Assembly (NCBI GenBank): GCA_944382885.1
Contig: CALWNT010000188.1
Coordinates: 1 to 32,479, forward strand
Source: an uncultured Clostridia bacterium
GTDB taxonomy: Bacteria; Bacillota; Clostridia; Oscillospirales; Ruminococcaceae
Length of the DNA: 32,479 nt
Reading direction: 5' to 3'
Below, piece after piece: positions 25,504 to 32,479 of this stretch (position 1 is its first letter; every line of letters begins with the position of its first letter). Below the pieces are notes generated by a model, which saw only the letters and a program-made list of their open reading frames with translations, had not been told where the DNA came from and did not search any database. A program made the translations under genes and the position numbers.

Positions 25504-25862
25504 ATATAACCATCCTCCTGTTCTTTTTTCTCTGTTTTTACATCCATACTATTTTGAGACTTTTTAAGCGAAGCAACAGAACTGAAATAAGAGTCTTCCT
25601 ATCTAGTTCTCTCTCCTTAAAAAAGCAATTTATATTCCTCGAAATATATACTAGATGTAATATTTGATGAAGCAAAAAATGAAATTACCCTCCATACTTT
25701 CTATTAAAAATATAGCAAATATTGTAAATTCATTCCATTTTTTGCTTGCTATTTATTTTAACACATTCCATACGCCCTGACAATGATCATATCACACAAA
25801 TTCTCATAGAAGGTTTCCGTCACAACCGCATTTTCCAAATATCCACTCAGAAAAACGAACAA
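25504..25862. other. AT-rich intergenic region upstream of the DUF3825-like gene
   Basis: Apart from the transporter terminator at its right end, no gene or RNA family was recognised. A weak TATATT-like -10 for the DUF3825-like gene may lie near 25690-25695 on the minus strand. A 16-codon frame at 25547-25497, without a ribosome binding site, overlaps the TTG start of the downstream gene. Confidence 0.4.
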
Positions 25863-25891
25863 ATTCCGGCAGGATTCATCCCCGCCGGAAT
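25863..25891 (-). terminator. Terminator of the tryptophan-type ABC transporter operon
   Basis: ATTCCGGC and GCCGGAAT (25863-25870 with 25884-25891) start a stem that continues inward with one bulge. It is followed on the minus strand by a T-rich tract and lies about 55 bases after the ATPase stop. Confidence 0.7.
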
Positions 25892-25945
25892 CTTTCTGTC
25901 AGCTGTTTTTCTGCCCAAACCACACATCGGGCAAACCAAATCAAT

Positions 25946-26734
25946 TTATAGCAGCATTTTATCGCTGAATGTTTCATGCGCCGTGTTGGAATAAAGCTCC
26001 ATCAGCTGCTCCATCGTCATGTTCTTCCGTCTCTCACCGGAAAGCTCCAAAACGATTTTTCCCTGGCTCATAACAATGGTTTTATTGCCATATTCCAGCG
26101 CATTTTCGATATTATGGGTAATCATCATGGTGGTAATGTTATTTTCTTTGACGATTTCATCGGTAATGTTCATCACTTGAGCAGCTGTCTTTGGATCTAA
26201 AGCCGCGGTATGCTCATCCAGCAATAATAAAGACGGGGTGACAATGGTGGCCATCATTAAAGTCAGCGCCTGCCGCTGTCCGCCGGAAAGAAGCCCCACT
26301 TTTGTCTTCATCCGGTCTTCCAGCCCCAGTCCCAGTTGGCTGAGTTTTTCCCGGAATAATTTCTCATCCGCTTTTTTGATTCCCATAGAAAGACCTCTGC
26401 GGCGTCCTCTGCTGTAGGCAAGTCCCAAATTTTCCTCAATGGTCATGTTGGGCGCAGTCCCCTTTAAGGGATCCTGAAACAGTCTGCCGATATATTTCGC
26501 CCGCTTAAATTCCTTGAGATAAGAAAGATCCTTGTCATCCAACACAATTTTTCCCTTATCGATTTCATAAGATCCGGAAATCGCATTGAGCAGAGTGGAT
26601 TTTCCTGCGCCGTTTGAACCGATCACTGTCACGAAATCTCCGCTGTCCAAATGCAGACTGACCTGATCCAGCGCTTTTCTTTCATTCACTGTATTTTTAT
26701 GGAAGGTAATGGACACATTGGTCAGATCAAGCAT
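25946..26734 (-). CDS. ABC transporter ATP-binding protein (TrpZ-like)
   Basis: A 262-residue ATPase. Walker A is GSNGAGKST near residue 39, the Q-loop is GRLFQDPLKG, the signature is LSGGQRQ, and Walker B with the catalytic glutamate is LLLLDEHTAALD; the switch histidine is in MMITHN. It is the energy subunit of the transporter encoded with the permease (8-base overlap) and binding protein upstream. Regulation by the Trp T-box upstream points to tryptophan or a tryptophan precursor as cargo, matching the predicted TrpXYZ system of Firmicutes. AGGAGGG precedes the ATG. Confidence 0.9.
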   Translation of the reverse strand: MLDLTNVSITFHKNTVNERKALDQVSLHLDSGDFVTVIGSNGAGKSTLLNAISGSYEIDKGKIVLDDKDLSYLKEFKRAKYIGRLFQDPLKGTAPNMTIEENLGLAYSRGRRRGLSMGIKKADEKLFREKLSQLGLGLEDRMKTKVGLLSGGQRQALTLMMATIVTPSLLLLDEHTAALDPKTAAQVMNITDEIVKENNITTMMITHNIENALEYGNKTIVMSQGKIVLELSGERRKNMTMEQLMELYSNTAHETFSDKMLL

Positions 26735-27608
26735 TTCGTTCCCTCCTCTTCATAATCGCGTCTTTCACTACCGGCACAATAATTGCAAGAATCACCAGGA
26801 CGGTGGACAACAGCTTCAAATCGCTTGCCGGAAGCCCGATCCAAATCGCAATTGTCAAAATAAACCGGTATAAAATGGCTCCCACAATCACCGAAATAAA
26901 TCCGATCAACAGAGAACGTCTGCCAAACAGGGTTTCTCCCACAATAATGGAAGCGAGTCCCACTACCATCATGCCGATTCCTCCGCTGACATCCGAAAAG
27001 CTCTGATACTGTGCGATAATCGCTCCGGCTAAAGACACCAGGCTGTTAGCAATGGCAAGCCCCAAAATCTTCATCGCGTCAGAGTTGATGGAAGAGGCTT
27101 TTACCATATCCTCATTGTCCCCCGTCGCTCTTAAGGACATTCCCATCTGGGTTTTAAGAAACAGGTACAATATGACTACCACTACCAATAAAATCGCGGC
27201 GACCACAACCAGATACACCAGTTTTTCCGGCAGAAAGGAAAAATAGCTGAAAATGGTATCCATGCCAAACAAAGATAGGTTGGGTTTATCCCCCATAATG
27301 TGCAGGTTAATAGAATACAGTCCGGTCATTGTCAAAATCCCGGCTAAAATCGCCTGAACCTTCAGCTTGGTCTGCAGCAAACCGGTCACGCAGCCTGCCA
27401 GTGCGCCGGCCAGCAGCGCGCAAATTACGCCAAGCACTGGCTTTCCGTTGACAGCAAAGATAGCGGATACCGCACATCCCAGCGTATAACTGCCGTCAAT
27501 GGTCAAGTCTGGAATATTCAAAATTCGGAAGGAAACAAAAATCCCCACCGACATAATGGCAAAAATCAGCCCCAATTCAAATGCACCCTGTATGACTGTC
27601 ATGGACAT
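26727..27608 (-). CDS. ABC transporter permease (TrpY-like, branched-chain/basic-membrane-protein type)
   Basis: A 293-residue integral membrane protein with about eight hydrophobic segments. It has FRILNIPDLTIDGSYTLGCA near the N-terminus and LGLAIANSLVSLAGAIIAQYQ and MMVVGLASIIVGETLFG in the second half, as in permeases paired with ABC_sub_bind-type proteins. AGGAGAG precedes the start. It lies 51 bases after the binding-protein gene and overlaps the ATPase gene by 8 bases. Confidence 0.9.
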   Translation of the reverse strand: MSMTVIQGAFELGLIFAIMSVGIFVSFRILNIPDLTIDGSYTLGCAVSAIFAVNGKPVLGVICALLAGALAGCVTGLLQTKLKVQAILAGILTMTGLYSINLHIMGDKPNLSLFGMDTIFSYFSFLPEKLVYLVVVAAILLVVVVILYLFLKTQMGMSLRATGDNEDMVKASSINSDAMKILGLAIANSLVSLAGAIIAQYQSFSDVSGGIGMMVVGLASIIVGETLFGRRSLLIGFISVIVGAILYRFILTIAIWIGLPASDLKLLSTVLVILAIIVPVVKDAIMKRRERNA

Positions 27609-27659
27609 GAATGAACTCTCCTCTTTTTCAGATCAATCTTCTAGAAATTTGATCCTATC

Positions 27660-28664
27660 TTAGTCGTTAGAATTTTTCACCACGTACTTTTCGTTGTTTT
27701 TAATGCTCTCCGGAATAGTGATGCCCAAGGACTCGGCGGTATTTTCGTTGACAAAAATACTCAAATCCTGATCAAATACCTTAACGGGAATTTCGCTGAC
27801 ATCAGTGCCCTCTAAGATTTGAACTACCATTTTCGCTGTCTCTTTCCCTAAATCCTCGTACCGGATACCGTTGGTGGCAAGTCCGCCGTCTCCTACCATG
27901 GAATCCGCGCCGGTAAATACCGGAACGCCTGCTTTGATGGTTTCGCTGGAAACGACCTGCATAGCGGAGGCAATGGTATTATCGTTTGGAATAAAGATCG
28001 CATCTACTTTAGAAGCCAACACCTGTACCGCCTGCTGTACCTCAGAGCTGTTGGAAATCCCGGTTTCCTCCAGGGTAATGCCATTGGCTTCACAGTATTC
28101 CTTTGCCTTCTCCAGATTGCTGACGGAATTGCTTTCCCCGGTGCAGTACAAAAAGCCCAAGGTTTTCATATCCGGAACGAATTCTTTCGCCAGGTCAAGA
28201 ATTTTGTCTACCTGAACCACATCGCTGGTGCCGGTAATATTTTTATCCGTCACATCCATCGCAGTAACCAGGTTAGCGGTAACCGGGTCGGTAACTGCGG
28301 AAAAAACCACTGGGATCTGGCTGCTGATGGTGGCAGCCGCCTGCGCTACTGGAGTCGCGATGGCCACGACTACGTCCTTTTGATCGCCGGCAAAGGCCTG
28401 AACGATAGAATTGGCGATATTCTGATCGCCCTGGGCGTTTTTATAATCGATCTCGCAATTTTTGCCGTCTTCATATCCGGCTTCCTCTAATCCTGAGATA
28501 ATATTTTCCCGGATGGTGTCCAAAGAAGGATGCTCAATATACTGGATAATCCCAATTTGAGGAAGATCACCTGACGCGCCTCCTTCACTTCCGCAGCCGG
28601 AGATCAGTCCCATGGTCAAAATGCCTGCAAGTAATAAGCTTGTCAATTTTTTTATCATTTTCAT
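27660..28664 (-). CDS. ABC transporter substrate-binding lipoprotein (TrpX-like)
   Basis: A 334-residue exported lipoprotein. The signal peptide ends in the lipobox LISGC, so Cys24 is the lipidated residue. The mature part is a two-lobed periplasmic-binding-protein fold of the ABC_sub_bind (PF04392) family: IGIIQYIEHPSLDTIRENI, IVQAFAGDQKDVVVAIATPV, IFIPNDNTIASAMQVV and GADSMVGDGGLATNGIRYED. It opens the transporter operon and lies behind a Trp-specific T-box, which supports tryptophan uptake. AAGGG nine bases upstream of ATG 28664 is the likely ribosome binding site. An additional hairpin in the leader (GTGTGAAG/CTTCACAC, 28742-28780) lies between the T-box terminator and the gene. Confidence 0.9.
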   Translation of the reverse strand: MKMIKKLTSLLLAGILTMGLISGCGSEGGASGDLPQIGIIQYIEHPSLDTIRENIISGLEEAGYEDGKNCEIDYKNAQGDQNIANSIVQAFAGDQKDVVVAIATPVAQAAATISSQIPVVFSAVTDPVTANLVTAMDVTDKNITGTSDVVQVDKILDLAKEFVPDMKTLGFLYCTGESNSVSNLEKAKEYCEANGITLEETGISNSSEVQQAVQVLASKVDAIFIPNDNTIASAMQVVSSETIKAGVPVFTGADSMVGDGGLATNGIRYEDLGKETAKMVVQILEGTDVSEIPVKVFDQDLSIFVNENTAESLGITIPESIKNNEKYVVKNSND

Positions 28665-28831
28665 CGTAAGTTACCCTTTCATCAATCATATTCATCATCG
28701 TTTTTCTGCCAAATGAGCCAAACAAATTTTACTCCACATCCGTGTGAAGAATTGTCTTTGATTAAACTGAGCCTTCACACAAAACACCCCCAAATTTGAA
28801 ACTTATTCTGTTGAGGAAATCGGAGACATAT

Positions 28832-29106
28832 AAAAAAGCGCCTATCCTCAGATTTTCATCCAAGGACAAGCGCTGTATCAGCTGCCTGCGGTGCCACCTT
28901 GCTTACCGTGTAAAACACAGGTCTCCTCACAGAATGCAATCACATTCCTGCCCGATAACGTTGGCAAACGTCACCAGATACTTTTTTCATTTCTCCGGTG
29001 CCCTCAAGGGTCCATTTATGCGATCCGCTTTCTGTCTGGCTTTCAGCTCTGCCAAACTCTCTGTGAGTGCGCTTCCGCCTTTATCTCCCTCTCATCAGTT
29101 TAACTG
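28832..29106 (-). ncRNA. T-box riboswitch, tryptophan-specific
   Basis: A transcribed leader on the minus strand that senses uncharged tRNA. The T-box sequence AAGGTGGCACCGC lies at 28900-28888. Its bulge bases TGGC pair with tRNA ending GCCA, matching the G73 discriminator of bacterial tRNA-Trp. The likely specifier codon is TGG at 29014-29012 within AAATGGACCC in Stem I. The intrinsic terminator is a 12-bp stem (28862-28873 with 28838-28849) followed by six T (28837-28832). When tRNA-Trp is uncharged, the antiterminator forms and the transporter is expressed. Confidence 0.88.
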
Positions 29107-29112
29107 TTTAAA

Positions 29113-29141
29113 ACAATAGCACATCAATTTTTATTTGTCAA
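29113..29141 (-). promoter_or_regulatory. Promoter of the T-box/transporter operon
   Basis: TTGACA (29141-29136) and TATTGT (29118-29113) are spaced 17 bases on the minus strand. The -35 hexamer contains the TGA stop codon of the upstream HD-domain gene, and there is no terminator between the two units. Confidence 0.8.
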
Positions 29142-29641
29142 GTATTTTTTTCGCTCAAAAACAGATCATTGAGAATTTCGATTCCTGTACGCGTGCGAAA
29201 GACATTTTCTCTGATCGATAGAATCTGCGGAAGATTCATCTCCTCCTCATCAATATTGACCAGAAAATCAGCTTCCACTAAAATCTGATAGTCAATCCCG
29301 TCAATGCCGGTGTAGGTGTGGTGATGCCCTACTAAAAAGCTAACCCTGCGGATCAATTCCTCATCAAAACCGAACCTGCGCAGCATGCTTTCGGCAACGG
29401 CCGGTCCTTCTTTCTGCTGATAGATTCCATTGCTGCTGCCGTACTTTTTCAGCGCTTGCTGAATGCCAATATCATGCACCAGCGCAGCCGCCTCGATGAT
29501 TTCCTGAGTACGCTCCTCCACATGCTCCGACTCGCCGATCAGCTTGGCATAAGCATGCACCTTCAAAAAATGCTGTACCCGTTTCGGCTCTCCTTTTTCA
29601 TAGGAAATCATTCCTTTCGCAAGTTCCACGATCTTCGTCAT
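29138..29641 (-). CDS. HD domain phosphohydrolase
   Basis: A 167-residue metal-dependent phosphohydrolase of the HD superfamily. Likely metal ligands are an early histidine (H24 or H29 in HFLKVH), the H56-D57 pair in ALVHDIG, the histidines of GHHHT (106-108) and D125 in EADFLVN. Such small proteins usually hydrolyse nucleotides or nucleotide-like phosphates; the substrate is unknown. It lies 17 bases after the cytidylate-kinase-like gene, so the two are probably co-transcribed, hinting at nucleotide metabolism. A GGGA ribosome binding site is present but rather distant. Confidence 0.85.
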   Translation of the reverse strand: MTKIVELAKGMISYEKGEPKRVQHFLKVHAYAKLIGESEHVEERTQEIIEAAALVHDIGIQQALKKYGSSNGIYQQKEGPAVAESMLRRFGFDEELIRRVSFLVGHHHTYTGIDGIDYQILVEADFLVNIDEEEMNLPQILSIRENVFRTRTGIEILNDLFLSEKNT

Positions 29642-29658
29642 ATGCCATCTATTCCCTT

Positions 29659-30279
29659 TTATCTAGATTTCAATTCCCCATATTGAATGAGCAGGTCCAC
29701 GATTTCCTCTTTGGAAAGGGTGCTGGTATCCAAGGAAAGATGGAAGTTTTCCGCAGCTCCCCATTTCTGACTGGTATAATACTGATAATATCCGGAACGT
29801 CTTTTATCCGTCTTGCTGATCAGTTCCTTTGCCTTACGCGGCTCCAACTGATAGAGTTTGGAAATGCGCTCAATCCGCTTCTCGATAGGCGCATGTAAAA
29901 ATACCGAAACTGCGCTTTTGTCCTCTTTCAAGACATAATCGGCGCAGCGTCCCACAATGACCGCGGATCCTTCTTCCGCCACCTTCCGAATCACGTTGGA
30001 CTGGATCAAAAACAGCTTATCGTCCAAAGACATATCCGCCAAGGTCGCCGAATAGCTTCCGAAAGCAAAAGAGCCCATTGCCAACGTGTACAAAAAACTC
30101 TGCCGATGGGTCTCATCCGCCCGCTCAAACAAATCCTGAATAATACCGCTCTCTTTCGAAGCGCGTTCAATCAGTTCCTTGTCATAAAAAGGAATCTCCA
30201 GCTTTTTCGCTAAAGCTTCTCCAATTTTTCTGCCGCCGCTGCCAAATTGTCTGCCAATTAAATAGATCGTCTTTTTCAT
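29659..30279 (-). CDS. Cytidylate kinase-like family protein
   Basis: A 206-residue P-loop protein of the cytidylate-kinase-like group (PF13189-like). The nucleotide-binding loop is GRQFGSGG (residues 9-16), followed by IPFYDKELIERASKESG, VIVGRCADYVL, EKRIERISKLYQL and KTDKRRSGYYQYYTSQKWG. The SGGR-type loop and the GYYQYYT segment separate it from true Cmk, so its phosphate acceptor is uncertain. AAGGAG stands nine bases before the ATG. It begins a two-gene unit with the HD protein. Its leader is about 165 bases and starts at an inverted repeat at 30450-30488. Confidence 0.88.
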   Translation of the reverse strand: MKKTIYLIGRQFGSGGRKIGEALAKKLEIPFYDKELIERASKESGIIQDLFERADETHRQSFLYTLAMGSFAFGSYSATLADMSLDDKLFLIQSNVIRKVAEEGSAVIVGRCADYVLKEDKSAVSVFLHAPIEKRIERISKLYQLEPRKAKELISKTDKRRSGYYQYYTSQKWGAAENFHLSLDTSTLSKEEIVDLLIQYGELKSR

Positions 30280-30449
30280 CCTGTTTCACTCCTTTATCCG
30301 TTATGAAACCCATGCTCTTCTCATCAGCTGACCGGTAAAACCTGTTCCATTGGTATCGTCTCCATCCCATGGTTAAACCTATTTCTCAAAAGAAGAAACT
30401 ATTGAAGAAAAACTACTCATTAAAATAATGTATTTATATCCTATTATAG

Positions 30450-30488
30450 ATATTATAGCACAAATTTTACAAAAATGTGCTATAATAT
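30450..30488. promoter_or_regulatory. 13-bp inverted repeat containing divergent -10 hexamers
   Basis: ATATTATAGCACA (30450-30462) and its perfect complement (30476-30488) flank a 13-base spacer. Each arm contains TATAAT, pointing left at 30457-30452 and right at 30486-30481. The left one is well placed to transcribe the cytidylate-kinase-like gene. The symmetry fits a repressor operator overlapping the promoter, or a hairpin; no cognate regulator was identified. Confidence 0.55.
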
Positions 30489-30517
30489 TTTGAATTTTTT
30501 TCGACAAATTTCAACAC

Positions 30518-30546
30518 GATAGATGTTTTCAGACAAAACATCTATC
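30518..30546. repeat. Perfect 12-bp hairpin in the tyrA to cytidylate-kinase-like gap
   Basis: GATAGATGTTTT (30518-30529) and AAAACATCTATC (30535-30546) with loop CAGAC. On the plus strand a T-run begins ten bases further on (about 30557), so it might end a short rightward transcript from the 30481 -10. The rest of the gap, 30547-30685, shows nothing I recognise. Confidence 0.5.
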
Positions 30547-30685
30547 ATCTCAAAAGTTTTTTAGTTTTTACGATAGGTCTTCTGACATAGATTTTCCTGC
30601 TTTCTCCCATAAAGCTTCGCTTCCATCACAATACCGCCACCAACAGTTTACTTGCTATGACGGTAGAAGGCCCCAAGAAATGCCA

Positions 30686-30718
30686 ACAGCCTTGAAGAAC
30701 TGCTTGCTTCAAGGCTGT
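30686..30718 (-). terminator. Probable tyrA terminator
   Basis: A perfect 12-bp stem, ACAGCCTTGAAG with its complement (30686-30697 with 30707-30718), lies just after the tyrA stop; the downstream minus-strand sequence is only moderately T-rich. Confidence 0.65.
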
Positions 30719-30729
30719 AATGAACTGTC

Positions 30730-31581
30730 TTACCGTTGGTCAGAAGTCGTCTTCAGACTTTCTTCTTTTAAAATACGCCCTTCTTTCAGCAATTCCCGAA
30801 GACCAGCTTCGTCCTCTCGGAGAAGTGCCTGGCGGTATTCCTCCAATTTCTGCATAATCGTATCGATTTCAAAGAGCAAAGGCTCTCGATTCATCATAAA
30901 TAAAGCGGACCACATATCCTCATTCAATTTTGCCACACGGGTTAAATCCAAAAAGCTCCCGGCGCTGAAACCGCACTGTTTTTGCAGGGTAGGGCTTTTG
31001 ATATAGGCGTTTGACACCACATGCGCCAGCTGGGAGGTAAACGCAATGACCTGATCGTGCTCCTCCGGAGTCGCCACCACCGCTTTTCCAAATCCCAGAG
31101 ACAGAGCAAATTTTTTGATTCTGTCAATCACGCCGAAAGGCGTGGAGTCAGCAGGGGTAATAATAAAGCTTGCATTGTCAAAGAGGGTATCTAAAGAGTA
31201 GTCAAAACCGGAAAACTCTCTCCCCGCCATAGGGTGGCATCCGAGAAAACAGACGCCCTGAGCTTCTAGCACCGGAGTGACCGTTTTGACAATTTCCCCC
31301 TTGATGCCGCAGGTATCTATTACAACGCTTCCTTTTTTGAATAAGGACGCATTTTTTAAGATAAAATCAATGGTCTGCCGTGGATGGAGGGCAATAATGG
31401 AAAGATCCATCTGAGCCAGCTTTTCGTTGGGAATCATGCTGTCAATAGCACCCATCTCCAATGCAGAGGTGATGGTATCCATATTGGTATCGATGCCAAA
31501 ACAGGCGTGGTCTGTATGCCGTTTGATGGTTTTACAAAGGGAGCCTCCGATCAATCCGAGGCCGACAACTGCAATATTCAT
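30730..31581 (-). CDS. tyrA: Prephenate dehydrogenase
   Basis: A 283-residue NAD-dependent enzyme that converts prephenate to 4-hydroxyphenylpyruvate for tyrosine synthesis. The N-terminal Rossmann loop is VVGLGLIGGS (residues 5-14) with FGIDTN closing the nucleotide site. The substrate-side signature is GCHPMAGREFSG, and the all-helical C-terminal domain includes TSQLAHVVSNAY and GSFLDLTRVA. The length is that of the monofunctional enzyme: no chorismate mutase and no ACT domain. GGAAGG precedes the ATG. It has its own consensus promoter and terminator and is not linked to other aro genes here. Confidence 0.93.
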   Translation of the reverse strand: MNIAVVGLGLIGGSLCKTIKRHTDHACFGIDTNMDTITSALEMGAIDSMIPNEKLAQMDLSIIALHPRQTIDFILKNASLFKKGSVVIDTCGIKGEIVKTVTPVLEAQGVCFLGCHPMAGREFSGFDYSLDTLFDNASFIITPADSTPFGVIDRIKKFALSLGFGKAVVATPEEHDQVIAFTSQLAHVVSNAYIKSPTLQKQCGFSAGSFLDLTRVAKLNEDMWSALFMMNREPLLFEIDTIMQKLEEYRQALLREDEAGLRELLKEGRILKEESLKTTSDQR

Positions 31582-31634
31582 AAAACATCCTTCCTAGATC
31601 GTGGATCAATTACATTTTCGCTTTATTGCTTTAA

Positions 31635-31663
31635 ATTATAGTAGTATAAAAAGAATTTGTCAA
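31635..31663 (-). promoter_or_regulatory. Consensus sigma-A promoter of tyrA
   Basis: On the minus strand TTGACA (31663-31658) and TATAAT (31640-31635) are exactly consensus, with a 17-base spacer, about 45 bases before the tyrA start. Confidence 0.88.
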
Positions 31664-31705
31664 TCAAAATCATCTACGCTTCCAGTCAGGGGCATTCCAG
31701 TTTCG

Positions 31706-32443
31706 TTACACATATCCGTACAGTCCGCGTACTGAAGCTTCCCCACTGTTAATTTGAAGAACAGTCCCATCCTCTTTTTGGCAGAGCAGATTGCCGTTGT
31801 CTGCAATCCCCAGCGCCGTCGCCGTCACCGTCTGATTTTGATACAGTACCTTCACGGTCTTTCCCCGGTTAATGAGCACGGACTCATATTCTTCACGAAA
31901 AGCCGCAAAGCCTTTCTTCAAATAAATATTCACTATCCGTTCCAATTCGGCGCTCACTCCTTGGGCAAGCGCTTCTATGGAATATTCTGTTCCTGTCTCT
32001 ATTTTCAAAGAAGTGGCATAGGGCAGTTGTTCTGGCGGATACCCCTCTTTTCCCAAGTTCAAATTTACTCCTATGCCGCAGATTACCTGCACCGCAGCGT
32101 TAGAAATCACGCTTTCGCAGAGGATTCCGCAAATTTTTTTCCCGTTCAGCACCAGATCGTTTGGCCATTTTACAAGAGGCGTTACCTTCGCCTGACTTTT
32201 GATTGCCCGTGAAACCGCCACCGCGCACAATAGGGGAAACAGGGAAATATCGCAGGCCGGATCCCGAAACAGCATAGAGAGATATAAATTCCCAACAGGG
32301 GAGCTCCAGTTTCTTCCCAGTCTGCCTTTTCCTCCGGTTTGCTGGTCCGCCCAAACCACAGTTCTGTCCGGAAGAGAATCGATTTGATTTTTCATATAGT
32401 TATTGGTAGAATCCACTACCGGTAAATGCAGTATTTTCGCCAT
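31706..32443 (-). CDS. birA: Biotin--[acetyl-CoA-carboxylase] ligase, monofunctional
   Basis: A 245-residue biotin protein ligase that makes biotinyl-AMP and transfers biotin to carboxyl carrier proteins. The catalytic signature GRLGRNW is at 40-46, preceded by DQQTGGKG. KWPNDL at 92-97 and GKKICGILCE at 101-110 are the further core motifs, with GIGVNLNLG after them and a small C-terminal SH3-like domain. There is no N-terminal helix-turn-helix, so it should not act as the biotin repressor as the long BirA forms do. AGGAGG precedes ATG 32443 and overlaps the stop of a possible upstream gene, suggesting that birA is co-transcribed with it. Confidence 0.94.
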   Translation of the reverse strand: MAKILHLPVVDSTNNYMKNQIDSLPDRTVVWADQQTGGKGRLGRNWSSPVGNLYLSMLFRDPACDISLFPLLCAVAVSRAIKSQAKVTPLVKWPNDLVLNGKKICGILCESVISNAAVQVICGIGVNLNLGKEGYPPEQLPYATSLKIETGTEYSIEALAQGVSAELERIVNIYLKKGFAAFREEYESVLINRGKTVKVLYQNQTVTATALGIADNGNLLCQKEDGTVLQINSGEASVRGLYGYV

Positions 32444-32452
32444 AGATACCTC

Positions 32453-32479
32453 CTAAACCTCTACCAGATGCATGGCAAT
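32453..32479 (-). CDS. Possible C-terminal end of an upstream gene (partial)
   Basis: An open frame entering from the right edge ends in a TAG at 32455-32453 that shares bases with the birA ribosome binding site (TAGGAGG). Only eight codons are visible (IAMHLVEV), too few to identify. The overlap of stop and SD is typical of tight operon junctions. Confidence 0.25.
   Translation of the reverse strand: MAMHLVEV

Noticed and set aside
28796..29119. A 107-codon plus-strand frame upstream of the transporter
   Set aside because: It lies entirely over the antisense of the T-box leader, whose RNA motifs explain the conservation.
30182..30370. A short frame in the leader of the cytidylate-kinase-like gene
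   Set aside because: It continues out of frame into that gene and has only a weak AGG upstream; no sign of selection as protein.
1..32479. CRISPR array, prophage, integrase or tRNA genes
   Set aside because: No regularly spaced repeats, phage or recombinase motifs, or tRNA-like cloverleaf were seen on either strand.

Overview
The window looks like a chromosomal segment of a spore-forming, Gram-positive Clostridia (Bacillota), probably an Oscillospirales/Eubacteriales relative. The grounds are a clade-II type single-chain PurL, a YpeB germination protein behind a sigma-G-like promoter, a tryptophan T-box in front of an ABC transporter, a class B sortase, a SpoIID-like protein, a ThiI without a rhodanese domain next to a cysteine desulfurase, and AGGAGG-type ribosome binding sites throughout. 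No rRNA, tRNA, CRISPR array, transposase or phage gene was seen.

Layout. Positions 1-450 hold a long imperfect palindrome cut by the left window edge, then a TetR regulator (451-1059) and an unrecognised two-gene unit (1327-1994). On the minus strand come purL (2088-5807) and mtaB (6046-7344). Rightward genes follow: an HPr-like protein lacking the phosphorylatable histidine (7614-7844), a TrmN6-type methyltransferase, a GNAT acetyltransferase, rsmI, and an OmpR-type two-component system (10625-12722). A lone predicted glycoside hydrolase (12854-14944) is on the minus strand, followed upstream by a leftward five-gene cluster: cysteine desulfurase, thiI, cinA, class B sortase and SpoIID-like protein (21228 down to 15291). 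YpeB (21452-22801) runs rightward. Facing it is an 850-residue modular protein ending in a DUF3825-like domain (22951-25503). The rest is all leftward: a three-gene ABC transporter under a Trp T-box (25946-29106), an HD phosphohydrolase and cytidylate-kinase-like protein, tyrA, and a monofunctional biotin protein ligase at the right edge.

How the genes relate. Several units concern translation and RNA: mtaB, thiI with its sulfur donor, rsmI and trmN6-like. The T-box unit and tyrA both touch aromatic amino acid supply. Convergent genes are separated by strong two-way hairpins at 2007-2064, 12807-12855 and 22818-22854.

The most interesting items are the DUF3825-like protein with two LOTUS/winged-helix-like repeats and three copies of a second module, the covarying palindromic element at the left edge, the His-less HPr with a structured leader, and a 13-bp inverted repeat straddling back-to-back -10 hexamers at 30450-30488. 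All assignments come from reading the sequence and from recalled family knowledge; no database search was possible.
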